In this document: one piece after another, positions 8,647 to 17,728 of the stretch
Numbering within the stretch: position 1 is the stretch's first letter
Layout: every line of letters begins with the position of its first letter
From: Acidobacteriaceae bacterium
Lineage (GTDB): Bacteria > Acidobacteriota > Terriglobia > Terriglobales > Acidobacteriaceae
NCBI GenBank assembly: GCA_025462885.1
Contig: JAOAPN010000014.1
Span: 372,001 to 436,000 of the forward strand
Length of the DNA: 64,000 nucleotides
Reading direction: 5' to 3'
The notes under the pieces: model-generated
What the model was told of the DNA's origin: nothing
What the model saw: only the letters and a program-made list of their open reading frames with translations
Databases searched by the model: none
Translations under genes and position numbers: made by a program

Positions 8647-11103
8647 TCAGTTTGCAACTGTGATCGCTGCTTGATTCGAGAGCAAGGTATTGTTGTTGAT
8701 ATCGTGTGCCCATATCTGCAATAGATGCGTTCCGATAGTAAGCGTCGTAGTGTCGAGCTCGTAGAGAAAAGGGGGAGAGGTTAGACGCCGCGTCCCTATT
8801 TCCAAACCATCGACCATGAGGTACGACCCCGCGGCATCAAGATTTTGTAGGATGGTCACGGCAACAGCTATCAGACCTGACATCGTCTGACCGTTGAGAG
8901 GATAGTTCAATGCAATGGGATAAGAACTTGGGATGGGAAGCGATGGGGTAGTAGGTGGGAATGGAGTCGTTGGGGTAGACGGAGTAGTGTCACCGACCGT
9001 ATTGGATACAGTGACAGCAACGGTAGAAGAGAGAACGGCATTATTCCCTGTATCGTGCGCCCAAAGCTGAAGTGTATGAGAGCCATTCGCGAGCGTCGAC
9101 GTATCCAGAGGATAAATATAGGGAGCGGAGCTTACGCGGCCAGTCCCTATCTGAATTCCATCCACCATCAGGTAAGACCCTGCGGCGTCGAGCGTAGCGT
9201 AAACCTGACCCGTCACCGTGACCTGACCGGCAATCGTCTGACCGTTCATCGGCGCTGATATCACGACCACGCCCGTAGTATTAGGTGGTGACGGCGGGTT
9301 TGGAACAGTGACGATCGGATCCGTCGGTGGAGGCGGAGTGGAGGGTGGTGCCGGATCGGAGGGTGAAGATGTACCGATAGAAATCCCAGCGTCCTGATAA
9401 ATCTGTAGAAGAGTCGGGTTGTTCGCCTGCCAGTAATCAACGTGGCCCATCAAGATATCACCACCGCGAACCGAGGCAGCTAACTTACTTCGCGCAGCCA
9501 TAAGAGTGTCGGGAGCGACGTCATTAATTAGAACGATACTGAAAGCCTTCGAGTAGTAGTTGTAGATAGCGGGATCCGTTCCGAGATCGCCATGGAAGAT
9601 GAATGTACGGAACGGAGCCGTGTATGCGTAATACTTCGGGGTACTCTCTTCAGGCGAGATCAGGGAGTCGGGCAACGCTGCTGCGACCTGCTGAAAGATA
9701 CTTGCGTCAAGAACCGCGCCATTCGATTCAACGGTCGAATCGACATAAAAAAGCGTGCACCCCCATCGATCATGGGCGTATTTCATCTTGCGAATCAGTT
9801 CAGTGGCAACCGCTGCATTCGCAAGATAAACCTGCTGGGCCGATCCATCCGCGTTTAACGCGAAGTGCTGCGGACGAATGCAAACACCGACACGGAAGCC
9901 TGCGTCCCGCATAATCTTGAAGTAAGTATCATCGAGTTTCATTCCGACGTAAGGAGAGGAAGATTCGGTGACTAGACTTTCCATCTCGGGTGCCACTTGG
10001 GCAATCTGATCGGGGGAACAAACGTAACTCGTTGCTTGTGGATACTGCTGTCCCTCCATGTCCCAGGTAATTGCACCTTGCGCGTGCATGCTTTGCAGAT
10101 TAGTGACGTTGGCCAGGGCTTGTTGAATAATTTTAGATTGGAAGGCCGAAAGACCTGCCCGAGTACGGATATCGAAGTCGTTTGCATTGCTGTCGTTGAA
10201 GTAACGCCGCGGATTGTTTGGAAAGCCCCCGGGAAGATTAACGTTGCCAGTGGGCGAACTCGCCAAGTAAACAGTGCCGATCGGGCGTCGATCCGTCCAG
10301 TTGATCTTCGGAGGCCACGTGCTTGCCCAATTACTATAAGCATCGCCGGCGAGATTCGAAGAAGGAGCTCCAGAGGGCGCAAAGCGCAGGGACACGGTGT
10401 AAGTATCGGTTTGTCCCGGCAGAACCGGACGATCGTTGTGGGGCTGAAAGGATGCCATGCCATCCAGCGCGGTCCCGCTGATGATCGGGAAGTACGAGTT
10501 CCTTGAATTGGCTGGTTGAAAGCCGCTATAAAGTGGTTTCGCAGCGTCGCCGAAGACGGCAGCGACTTCGCCTGAACCGAAGTCGGCAAGAGTTACACTC
10601 GGTCCTGTCGTATTGAAGGCAAGCTGTGCGTAGGTTGGATCCGTAAAGCCCAGGGGGAGAGACGGAAAATTCAGAACAAAGGGATAGATGACAGCACCGT
10701 CGAAAATAATCCCGGACGACGGATTGTTGATTGCCGTCACGGTCATGTCTAACGAATCGCCATGCTGAACGAAGTGAACCGCAATAGAGCCCCAGGTGTA
10801 GGAGTAGTTCCAGGTGTTGCTGTTGCCATCCCACGTCCGGCTATTGGCGTTTTCACCCCATCCGTATTGGCCCGAAGTAAGGATGTTTCCGCTTAGATCG
10901 GTTACCTTCATGTGCCAGATGTGAAAGGCGTCCGAAGGATATTGATTCAGGTCTTCGAGGATTACCCCGTTATAAGAAACTTGCTGAATGCCTTTGCCCC
11001 CGTAGATAACCTTGAGGCCGCTTTGAGCGGATAGCTTTGCCTCAAACCCTACCGCAGCAATGCTGGCAACAGCCAAGATCAAGCACAGTATCTTGGCTTT
11101 CAT
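8647..11103 (-). CDS. Large secreted glycoside-hydrolase-like protein with two C-terminal Ig-like repeats
   Basis: An 818-residue exported protein. Residues 1-27 are a Sec signal peptide (KILCLILAVASIAAVGFEAKLSAQ). Residues about 28-250 look like an all-beta domain. Residues about 270-580 resemble a (beta/alpha)8 barrel of the GH31/GH36 type, with strand-end acids in AITWDMEGQQ (346-352), VCIRPQHF (407-414), LFYVDST (451-457) and SPEEST (483-488). A Pro/Thr-rich linker follows, then two related beta-sandwich repeats (about 610-705 and 728-818) sharing LDAAGSYLMVDG and LQ-WAHD. I do not recognise the family. Catalytic residues and substrate are inference. Its place in a polysaccharide locus suggests that it trims or releases the polymer. 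It lies 120 nt downstream of, and on the same strand as, the GT39-like gene. Confidence 0.7.
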   Translation of the reverse strand: MKAKILCLILAVASIAAVGFEAKLSAQSGLKVIYGGKGIQQVSYNGVILEDLNQYPSDAFHIWHMKVTDLSGNILTSGQYGWGENANSRTWDGNSNTWNYSYTWGSIAVHFVQHGDSLDMTVTAINNPSSGIIFDGAVIYPFVLNFPSLPLGFTDPTYAQLAFNTTGPSVTLADFGSGEVAAVFGDAAKPLYSGFQPANSRNSYFPIISGTALDGMASFQPHNDRPVLPGQTDTYTVSLRFAPSGAPSSNLAGDAYSNWASTWPPKINWTDRRPIGTVYLASSPTGNVNLPGGFPNNPRRYFNDSNANDFDIRTRAGLSAFQSKIIQQALANVTNLQSMHAQGAITWDMEGQQYPQATSYVCSPDQIAQVAPEMESLVTESSSPYVGMKLDDTYFKIMRDAGFRVGVCIRPQHFALNADGSAQQVYLANAAVATELIRKMKYAHDRWGCTLFYVDSTVESNGAVLDASIFQQVAAALPDSLISPEESTPKYYAYTAPFRTFIFHGDLGTDPAIYNYYSKAFSIVLINDVAPDTLMAARSKLAASVRGGDILMGHVDYWQANNPTLLQIYQDAGISIGTSSPSDPAPPSTPPPPTDPIVTVPNPPSPPNTTGVVVISAPMNGQTIAGQVTVTGQVYATLDAAGSYLMVDGIQIGTGRVSSAPYIYPLDTSTLANGSHTLQLWAHDTGNNAVLSSTVAVTVSNTVGDTTPSTPTTPFPPTTPSLPIPSSYPIALNYPLNGQTMSGLIAVAVTILQNLDAAGSYLMVDGLEIGTRRLTSPPFLYELDTTTLTIGTHLLQIWAHDINNNTLLSNQAAITVAN

Positions 11104-11223
11104 GGCAAACAGCCTTTCTTTTACCTCATGTCATACCTTTAGAAAGCTTTCCATCAGGGAAATTCGGCGAAGTCGAAAATCGATACTAGTGCGGGATTAT
11201 AGATGAAGGACGCTGGAATGATT

Positions 11224-12798
11224 TCATTCCACAATCCTTAAGTCGAAGATCAAAGTTTGGATTCCATCGTGAGAGTAGAGAGCCAATGGTTTTTCGCAGA
11301 ATTCTGCGCGCATATGAGAGGACTCAGGCCCAGCTTTGGCGGGTTCTACTGCTTGAAAGCAACCACTAAATGGTTCATAAGCTGTCGCGACGTAGTACCT
11401 GACCTTGTAATGAGCAAGGGTTTCTCTGAGAGGTGTCTCGTGTTCGATAAAGCGAAGATACTCGCGATTCATCATTAAGCCTTCTGTTTGCACCACGGGA
11501 TTAGGAATAAGGTAAGCCACGCGACCTGCGCGGTCTCCCATGGCGTAAATTCCGGGATGAGCTAATGCGAATTGCTGGATTTCCACGGATGCTGCATAGA
11601 TATCGGTTTGTTGGCGCGTCCAGCGCATAAAAATCAAGCAGATAGCGACCGAAACCGCTAAGGCAATGGTGGCTGCCTGAGTTTGAAGAATTCGAGCGAA
11701 GGAAGGGTAAAGACAGAAGATAAGAAAGCTGACGCAGAGTGCACTTCGAATCGGGTAATAGTACCAACCCCATAAAGTCCAGTCACTTACGCAGCTAAGA
11801 ATAAAGTAGTAGGTGAAAGGGAAGAGGATAACCGCCGAAAAAATGACCCTTTCCATTGCAACTAGGCTTGTACGCACCAGAGGCACCAGGGAAAGAGCTG
11901 TCAATAAAACAGTGGCAAAGAAACCTGCCAATGGATGAAAGAAGACTCGCCAGGGCTCAATAGACGGTAAATGGGTAGATCGAAGTTCCTTAGCCATTCC
12001 CGACACCGGAAGCCATGTGTGAAATAAAAAATGGTTGAGAAAGAAATAGCCAACGATGGGAAGAAGTCCGCAGAGCAGTCCTAAGAGTAGATCCACGCGG
12101 ACGAGACGCCGAATTGAGGGGGAGAGCATCACCCCGACAACGATCAGGCCGCAGAGGATCAGGGTGTCAATGCGGGAGAGCACCATCGCCGAGAGCAAAA
12201 GACCGAGAGCAAAGGTGTGCGCAGGTCCCTCTTGGAGCCATGTGACTTTCCGCAACAAACAAACCACTCCAAGGGTCAATGGAACAGTCAGTGTTACCTC
12301 CATGCCATAAAAAAAGAGCGTGGTGGAGTATAGCGTCGTCCAGGCGGCAAATGAGAAGACGAGGAGCGGACGTACAGAAGTAGTCGCAAGAATCTTGCGA
12401 GCCAAAACAAATGTGACGCAAGACGCGGCCAGGCCACTGAGGACAATAAAGCCAAATATAAGTTTCGGAGCGTTGGTGACGTAACTCAGCAAAACGAGAA
12501 CCGCAAGCCACAAAGGTTGATAACCATTTGTCTCAGTGATTCCGTTGAAGGTTGAACCGTGACCCTGAGCGATACTCTGAGCGACTTTCAGATAATAGAG
12601 AAAGTCGTCCTGGATAAAGATCATCCAGGATGAGTGAGAGAATAGCGGCCGCGCCATAACGCTCGCAATGCCAACAAAAAAAATAGCCGTAAACCATGCC
12701 ACCAGCCGCTCTTCCCGCTGAAGAGAAACACTGGAAGAGCCGACATCTGCTGTCGAGTATGAATGAGCAACGGACTCAGTCGATGTCAGTGACGTCAC
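11224..12798 (-). CDS. GT39/ArnT-like polytopic glycosyltransferase
   Basis: A 524-residue membrane protein with about eleven hydrophobic helices and a short soluble C-terminus. After the first helix comes IQDDFLYYLKVAQSIAQGHG, then TETNGYQPLWL. The acidic pair in the first periplasmic loop followed by a TNGYxPLW segment is characteristic of GT-C enzymes that use polyprenyl-phosphate sugars (PMT/ArnT-like). It would act at the periplasmic side of the inner membrane. Translation starts at GTG 12798, preceded by AGGGAGG 8 nt upstream. The secreted glycosidase-like gene follows on the same strand. It could glycosylate a lipid or protein; the acceptor is unknown. Confidence 0.78.
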   Translation of the reverse strand: MTSLTSTESVAHSYSTADVGSSSVSLQREERLVAWFTAIFFVGIASVMARPLFSHSSWMIFIQDDFLYYLKVAQSIAQGHGSTFNGITETNGYQPLWLAVLVLLSYVTNAPKLIFGFIVLSGLAASCVTFVLARKILATTSVRPLLVFSFAAWTTLYSTTLFFYGMEVTLTVPLTLGVVCLLRKVTWLQEGPAHTFALGLLLSAMVLSRIDTLILCGLIVVGVMLSPSIRRLVRVDLLLGLLCGLLPIVGYFFLNHFLFHTWLPVSGMAKELRSTHLPSIEPWRVFFHPLAGFFATVLLTALSLVPLVRTSLVAMERVIFSAVILFPFTYYFILSCVSDWTLWGWYYYPIRSALCVSFLIFCLYPSFARILQTQAATIALAVSVAICLIFMRWTRQQTDIYAASVEIQQFALAHPGIYAMGDRAGRVAYLIPNPVVQTEGLMMNREYLRFIEHETPLRETLAHYKVRYYVATAYEPFSGCFQAVEPAKAGPESSHMRAEFCEKPLALYSHDGIQTLIFDLRIVE

Positions 12799-13101
12799 TC
12801 GTAAGCCTCCCTTGTAGTGTTTTGCGGCTTAGGTCAGCCATCTCGCGGAAGGCCCGCTTTCGGTCCACGCTTCCGCTGACATCGCAGTTGATGAAAGCTT
12901 TGTAGTGATGGAGCAAGCCGAGAGGAAAAAATTGGTTGCGGATAGATGACGGATTGGGACGGAATTTGGATGTATGGGTTTGCTGAGATTCACCCTCCAG
13001 GTTCGGGTATATTCGACCAGGCTCTACCCTCGCAGCTTTTTCTGATTCGATTGAAGAAACGGATAAGCCGAAGTGCATGGTCCAATGGAAGAAGGAGTGA
13101 C
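12799..13101. other. Divergent intergenic region
   Basis: These 303 nt lie between the GT39-like gene (minus) and queG (plus). They contain the ribosome-binding sites of both (AGGGAGG facing left, GAAGGAG at 13091-13097 facing right) and presumably both promoters. A 100-codon minus-strand frame here has no start signal or recognisable product. No repeat or strong hairpin was seen. Confidence 0.6.
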
Positions 13102-14298
13102 GTGGAAAAGCAATGGACAGGACAGCTCGAAAGCTGGATTCGCGAGACTGCCATTGAGGCTGCGTTTGATCTTTGTGGAGTCGCGGCCGTCGGCGCCGCC
13201 GCCGAGTCGCTCCAAAGCGAGAGGTTTGAGGATTGGGTGGATTCAGGCCGCGCGGGGGAGATGGAGTATCTAAAGCGGCGCAATGAGGCGGGTGTTCTGC
13301 TGCGCAGCGCCGTGCAGATCGCGATGCCCTGGGCCCGCTCCGTGGTGATCTGCGCCGTGAACTACAACGCCGGCGGCCCTCGTTCGATTGAGCCTGCGGA
13401 CGCAGGAGCTGGCTGGATCGGCCGCTACGCCTGGAGCGGCAAGGCTAAGGTCGATCCGGCGGGCGAGTCGCCGTTAGAAGACCGCCCCTTCAGCGGCGTA
13501 GCAACTGGTCTGGACCCCACGGATTATCACGAAGAACTGCTGCAACGTCTGCGGAAGGTCGAAGCCGCACTCCTTGGGCGGGTGGAGTGCGAAACCAGAT
13601 GTTACGTGGATACGGGACCGCTGGTAGAGCGGTCGGTCGCAGCACGCGCAGGCGTCGGGTGGATCGGCAAGAATACTTGCGTGCTCAATCAGCAGTTAGG
13701 ATCATGGCTGCTGCTGGCTGCGGTTGTAACCTCTCTTCCGGTCGGAGAGGGCGCTGCACTCACGCAAGCGGCAGATCGCTGCGGAAGCTGCACGCGCTGC
13801 ATCGATGCCTGCCCCACGGGAGCTTTAGTGGGCGAGCGAGAGATGGATGCGGCACGCTGTATCGCCTATCTGACCATCGAGAAAAAAGGAGCCATCCCGG
13901 AGGAACTGCGCGAGGGTATGGGGCGTCAGGTCTTCGGCTGCGACATCTGCCAGGACGTCTGTCCCTGGAACGGGAAGGCGAGTGGTCGGTCGCCGGTGGC
14001 CATGCGGCAGGGAAGCATCGCCCGGGCCGAGCTCATCAATCCAGCGCTGGATTGGCTGGCGGAGATGGACGCGGCAGCCTTCAAACAGTGGTTCGCCGGG
14101 TCTCCGCTGGAGAGGACCAAACGCAAAAGACTCCACCGAAACGTCGCGATTGCCATGGGAAACAGCGGGGAAAGGCGCTTTCTGGAGCAGTTGCATGTCT
14201 GGCGGCAAGGAGACGATGCCGTGTTGGCGGAGACGGCGGATTGGGCAGCAAGCCGGATTGAAAGATCACCAGGCGATGAGGCCGGCTCTACCTGCTAG
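13102..14298 (+). CDS. queG: Epoxyqueuosine reductase
   Basis: A 398-residue QueG, the cobalamin and iron-sulfur enzyme that reduces epoxyqueuosine to queuosine in tRNA. The N-terminal cobalamin-binding domain shows FDLCGVAAVG, later RAGVGWIGKNTC. The ferredoxin-like part has two 4Fe-4S motifs: CGSCTRCIDACPTGAL (about residue 232) and GCDICQDVCPWN (about 280). The C-terminal RTKRKRLHRNVAIAMGN is the HEAT-like PBS tail of the family. I chose GTG 13102, since GAAGGAG stands 4 nt before it and the upstream extension does not resemble QueG. It is the first gene of a likely plus-strand unit with the YihY and SpoIIE-type genes. Confidence 0.93.
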   Translation: MEKQWTGQLESWIRETAIEAAFDLCGVAAVGAAAESLQSERFEDWVDSGRAGEMEYLKRRNEAGVLLRSAVQIAMPWARSVVICAVNYNAGGPRSIEPADAGAGWIGRYAWSGKAKVDPAGESPLEDRPFSGVATGLDPTDYHEELLQRLRKVEAALLGRVECETRCYVDTGPLVERSVAARAGVGWIGKNTCVLNQQLGSWLLLAAVVTSLPVGEGAALTQAADRCGSCTRCIDACPTGALVGEREMDAARCIAYLTIEKKGAIPEELREGMGRQVFGCDICQDVCPWNGKASGRSPVAMRQGSIARAELINPALDWLAEMDAAAFKQWFAGSPLERTKRKRLHRNVAIAMGNSGERRFLEQLHVWRQGDDAVLAETADWAASRIERSPGDEAGSTC

Positions 14299-14382
14299 CA
14301 TCGGGAGACGGTGCGTAGGCTCCGTCCAGTGATAAGCGTCTATGTTTTCAGTCGCGCCCAGCCTTAAATAGTGCTTAAGAAT

Positions 14383-15369
14383 ATGGCGAAGATTCCCAAC
14401 GACGAAGCGCAGGAAGTCCGGCAGACGGCTACGATCCCTACCGCCGTCGAGACGACCGCGTCCGAAGTGGTTAAGCCGATCGAAGACCTCAAGCCTGTTG
14501 TGCGCCGCGACGGACTCGGCGCGCAGATTGTAGCGCTGGTAAAGTACATGGCGCGGTCGGAGGTCCATACCTACGCCTTCAGTGTCGCGGCGAACGCGAT
14601 CCTCTCCCTGTTTCCATTTATCGTTCTGCTGCTGACAATCTGCCGCAGGGTGCTCCATTCGCACGCGATGGAGGGCATCGTAGCCGACATGATGCGCAGC
14701 TTCCTGCCCACCGGACAGGACTTCGTCATCCGAAATATGCAGATTCTCGCGCATCCTCAAAAAGGGACGCAGATATTTTCCGTTGTCATGCTGCTGATCT
14801 CGTCGACGGGGGTATTTTTGCCCTTGGAGGTTGCCCTCAACGATGTGTGGGGCGTAAAGAAAAACCGCTCTTACCTCCACAACCAGGCAGTCTCGTTGGG
14901 ATTGGCGTTCGCCGTGGGCGTGTTGGCGATGATCTCAGTAGCGTCGACCGCCGGCCAGACGACAATCCTTGGATGGGTCTTCTTCGGCCATATCCAGAAC
15001 GCCGCATATCTGTATGCTTCCCATGACGCGATGAGGATATTCTCAGTGCTGGCGTCCATTCTGCTGTTCTTCCTCATCTATTGGGTACTGCCGTTTCGTA
15101 AGGTGCCGGCCCGCGCAGTGCTCCCGACGGCGATCGTGATCGGGCTACTATGGGAGGTCGCAAAGAACCTGTATGTGATGGCGCTGCCGTGGTTAGACTT
15201 TCAGGCCGTGTATGGGCCGTTCTATATCTCCGTCGGCTTGATGATGTGGGCCTTTCTCTCCGGGCTATTGCTTCTGGCGGGAGCCCACTTCTCCGCGACA
15301 CGCTACACGTTGCGGCTGGCGCGCGAGGCGGAACGGGAGAAAACGAGTCGGAGTAACGCAAGTCAATGA
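14383..15369 (+). CDS. YihY/virulence factor BrkB family membrane protein
   Basis: About 328 residues with six hydrophobic helices, in the family once called ribonuclease BN. Typical family features are HTYAFSVAANAILSLFPFIV in the first membrane region, the SSTGVFLPLEVALNDVWGV segment and the C-terminal PFYISVGLMMWAFLSGLLLLAGAHFSA helix pair. The function of the family is unsettled; the RNase annotation belongs to a different protein. A cytoplasmic N-terminus of about 55 residues precedes the first helix. ATG 14383 is preferred to GTG 14371. The stop overlaps the start of the following phosphatase gene by 4 nt (ATGA), so the two are probably translated together. Confidence 0.88.
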   Translation: MAKIPNDEAQEVRQTATIPTAVETTASEVVKPIEDLKPVVRRDGLGAQIVALVKYMARSEVHTYAFSVAANAILSLFPFIVLLLTICRRVLHSHAMEGIVADMMRSFLPTGQDFVIRNMQILAHPQKGTQIFSVVMLLISSTGVFLPLEVALNDVWGVKKNRSYLHNQAVSLGLAFAVGVLAMISVASTAGQTTILGWVFFGHIQNAAYLYASHDAMRIFSVLASILLFFLIYWVLPFRKVPARAVLPTAIVIGLLWEVAKNLYVMALPWLDFQAVYGPFYISVGLMMWAFLSGLLLLAGAHFSATRYTLRLAREAEREKTSRSNASQ

Positions 15370-17630
15370 CGACGCGGATTGGATTGCAAAATAGAAGCTT
15401 AGGCGACCGGTGGTGGTGGCTCCCGAATCGCATCGAGGGCGCAGCATTATGGTTGGCCGTATTTTTTTGCCTCTTATATTTGCTCAGCGTGGTCTTTGGT
15501 GCGCTGGGAACCTTCCTGTCGGTCTGCGAGATCGTAATCGGGCTCGCTCTGCTGGTGGTATCCGGAGCAGTCGTATTTCGGTTGGTGCGGCGGCACATGC
15601 TGTGGAGCCTGCGGAATAAGCTCGTCCTGACCTATCTGCTGATCGGGCTGGCACCTGTTGTTCTCTTCGTGACCCTGGTAGGGATCTCGGCTTATATTGC
15701 CGCCGGCCAGTTTGCCATCCATCTAGCGGATACACGTCTGCAATCGGAGCTCGAGCAGATGTCGAGCGAGAACGCGGGGCGCACACGGGGAATCGCGCGT
15801 TATATGGAAAGTCACGACTATGCGGTGCCCCCTCCAAATGGGTTCGGTGCACAACCGGCGGGGCGCGTCGAAATCGACGACACGCCACGGACCAGGTTGC
15901 ACCGCGAGACGACCGCTTATCTCAACGACGTTGCCGTGTCGCTGGACGGATCCCCGGTAAAGTCGAATGGAACGGAAGGCAAGACGCCATTCGGATTGCC
16001 GCCGTGGGCCGGAGAGCTGCCCGGAGCGGAGTTCCATGGACTGGTGCTGGACGGCGATTATCTTTATCTGGTCGCGGCTCATCAGCACCGTCTCGGGAAC
16101 GGCAAGATGTTCAGTATCGTCAGCAGTCTCCCTGTGGATGCCGTGGTCATGGATCTGATCGCCGATGGGCTTGGACGAGCTGGACTCTTGCCGGTGAGGA
16201 CCGGAACCACTGCGGGAACAGCGCAGAGTCTCGCGAACGAAGCGAATGCGAATGGCAGTGCTGAGAAGACCAGGGAGCGATCTCCAGTTGCAATCAGCCG
16301 TTCGCAGGTGCGGAGAGCCAAAAGACGCAGCGGGGCGACCTGGATCTCAGGCGGAAGCACGCCGTACGGGCTCAACCTCGCCGACGTCCGGGTAAGCTTT
16401 CCTTCCACCGTGCCGGTCACCGACTGGGATACAGGCGACCAGGACAACATTCCGATCCAGGTGACCTCGCGACCGTCGTTGCTCTATCGGCAGTTGTTTG
16501 GCAGTTCGCTGGGCGGAATCGTCAGCAGTGTGATCCGGCTGAGTCTGATCGCGCTCTGCGTGATGTTCTTCCTGATATGGCTGCTGGCGCTGGTGCTGGC
16601 GATTCGGCTCAGCCGGACGATTACAGCTTCGGTCCACGATCTGTACGAGGCCACTTTGAAGATTGACCGTGGAGAGTTTGCCCATCGCATCGGCGTCGAA
16701 CGGGACGATCAACTGGCCGAGCTGAGCCGCTCATTCAACCGCATGACCGGCTCGTTGCAGCGACTCCTGGTGGAGCAGCAGGAGAAGGAGCGCCTCCAGA
16801 ACGAGCTCTCCATCGCACAGGAGGTCCAGGCGAATCTCTTCCCCCGTCAGGATTGCGATCTTCCCAGCCTGCAGTTGCATGGAGTCTGCCGCCCAGCGCG
16901 TTCGGTAAGCGGCGATTACTACGACTTCCTGGTCTTCCATGAAGAAGCCCATGACGGGCAAGCCGTTGGCCGGGAGACCGGCGTGGGCATTGCGTTAGGC
17001 GATATCAGCGGGAAGGGAATCTCGGCCGCATTGCTGATGGCGACGCTGCACTCCGCGGTTCGAGCGTACCGGTTTGCCAGCGAAGAACTGGTCTACACCG
17101 AATCGCACCTTGCCGGACTCACTGCGAGCAAGAACGTAACGGTTGGGGACTGCGATGAGCTGTTCCAATCGCCCGGACGCATCCTGTCGCTGCTCAACCG
17201 GCATCTCTACCGCAGCACCCAGCCGGAGAAGTATGCGACCTTGTTCCTGGCCCACTACGATGCGCCATCGGCTCTCCTCACCTACTCGAACGCGGGCCAA
17301 CTCCCTCCGCTGGTACTGAGCAAGGATGGCAGCGTGCGGCGGCTGGACAAGGGCGGCACAGTCGTTGGCCTGATGGACGGGATGAGCTACGAGGAGGACC
17401 GGTTCACCATGCAGTCCGGGGACATCCTGGTGGCCTACTCCGACGGTGTGACGGAGCCGGAGAACGACTTCGGCGAGTTTGGCGAAGAGCGGCTGATGGA
17501 GGTGGTGGAGCGATACAAGGACCAGCCGCTGCACGTGATTTCCTCACAGGTCATGCAGGCGCTGGATGCGTGGATCGGTGCCGACGAGCAGCCGGACGAC
17601 ATCACGCTAGTCCTGGCGCGGCAGCTCTAA
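15366..17630 (+). CDS. Membrane sensor SpoIIE/RsbU-type serine phosphatase (HAMP + PP2C)
   Basis: A 754-residue signalling protein. Two to three membrane helices lie in residues 20-125. A large extracytoplasmic sensor region runs to about residue 375. A further helix (about 380-415) leads to a HAMP domain (RLSRTITASVHDLYEATL...GEFAHRI...DQLAELSRSFNRM). A coiled linker with LSIAQEVQANLFPRQ precedes the PP2C-like SpoIIE domain, in which VSGDYYDF, LGDISGKGISAALLMA, YSNAGQLPPLVL and YSDGVTEPEN carry the metal-binding Asp residues. Such enzymes dephosphorylate anti-anti-sigma (STAS) proteins in partner-switching circuits. No partner is in the window. The gene overlaps the YihY gene by 4 nt. Confidence 0.92.
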   Translation: MTTRIGLQNRSLGDRWWWLPNRIEGAALWLAVFFCLLYLLSVVFGALGTFLSVCEIVIGLALLVVSGAVVFRLVRRHMLWSLRNKLVLTYLLIGLAPVVLFVTLVGISAYIAAGQFAIHLADTRLQSELEQMSSENAGRTRGIARYMESHDYAVPPPNGFGAQPAGRVEIDDTPRTRLHRETTAYLNDVAVSLDGSPVKSNGTEGKTPFGLPPWAGELPGAEFHGLVLDGDYLYLVAAHQHRLGNGKMFSIVSSLPVDAVVMDLIADGLGRAGLLPVRTGTTAGTAQSLANEANANGSAEKTRERSPVAISRSQVRRAKRRSGATWISGGSTPYGLNLADVRVSFPSTVPVTDWDTGDQDNIPIQVTSRPSLLYRQLFGSSLGGIVSSVIRLSLIALCVMFFLIWLLALVLAIRLSRTITASVHDLYEATLKIDRGEFAHRIGVERDDQLAELSRSFNRMTGSLQRLLVEQQEKERLQNELSIAQEVQANLFPRQDCDLPSLQLHGVCRPARSVSGDYYDFLVFHEEAHDGQAVGRETGVGIALGDISGKGISAALLMATLHSAVRAYRFASEELVYTESHLAGLTASKNVTVGDCDELFQSPGRILSLLNRHLYRSTQPEKYATLFLAHYDAPSALLTYSNAGQLPPLVLSKDGSVRRLDKGGTVVGLMDGMSYEEDRFTMQSGDILVAYSDGVTEPENDFGEFGEERLMEVVERYKDQPLHVISSQVMQALDAWIGADEQPDDITLVLARQL

Positions 17631-17648
17631 AGCCTGTCCCCAATCAAT

Positions 17649-17723
17649 GAAAAGTCGTTGCCTTTACGCGAAGCGTCCAAGACCCCACGAAGTGGCGCCA
17701 GCCCGGCGTCAGGGCGCATTTGC
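17649..17723 (-). repeat. R2 palindromic intergenic repeat, copy A
   Basis: A minus-orientation copy of the R2 element (see copy C at 45161). Read on the minus strand it contains ATGCGCCCTGACGCCGGGC, then CCACTTCGTGG and GGACGCTTCGCGT, two small hairpins with TTC loops, and ends in CAACGACTTTT. It lies between convergent genes, 18 nt after the phosphatase stop and 5 nt from the stop of the YncE-like gene. Confidence 0.8.
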
Positions 17724-17728
17724 ACCAG

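Noticed and set aside
12776-13078. 100-codon minus-strand frame between the GT39-like gene and queG
   Set aside because: No ribosome-binding site, no domain, and it overlaps the GT39-like start region.
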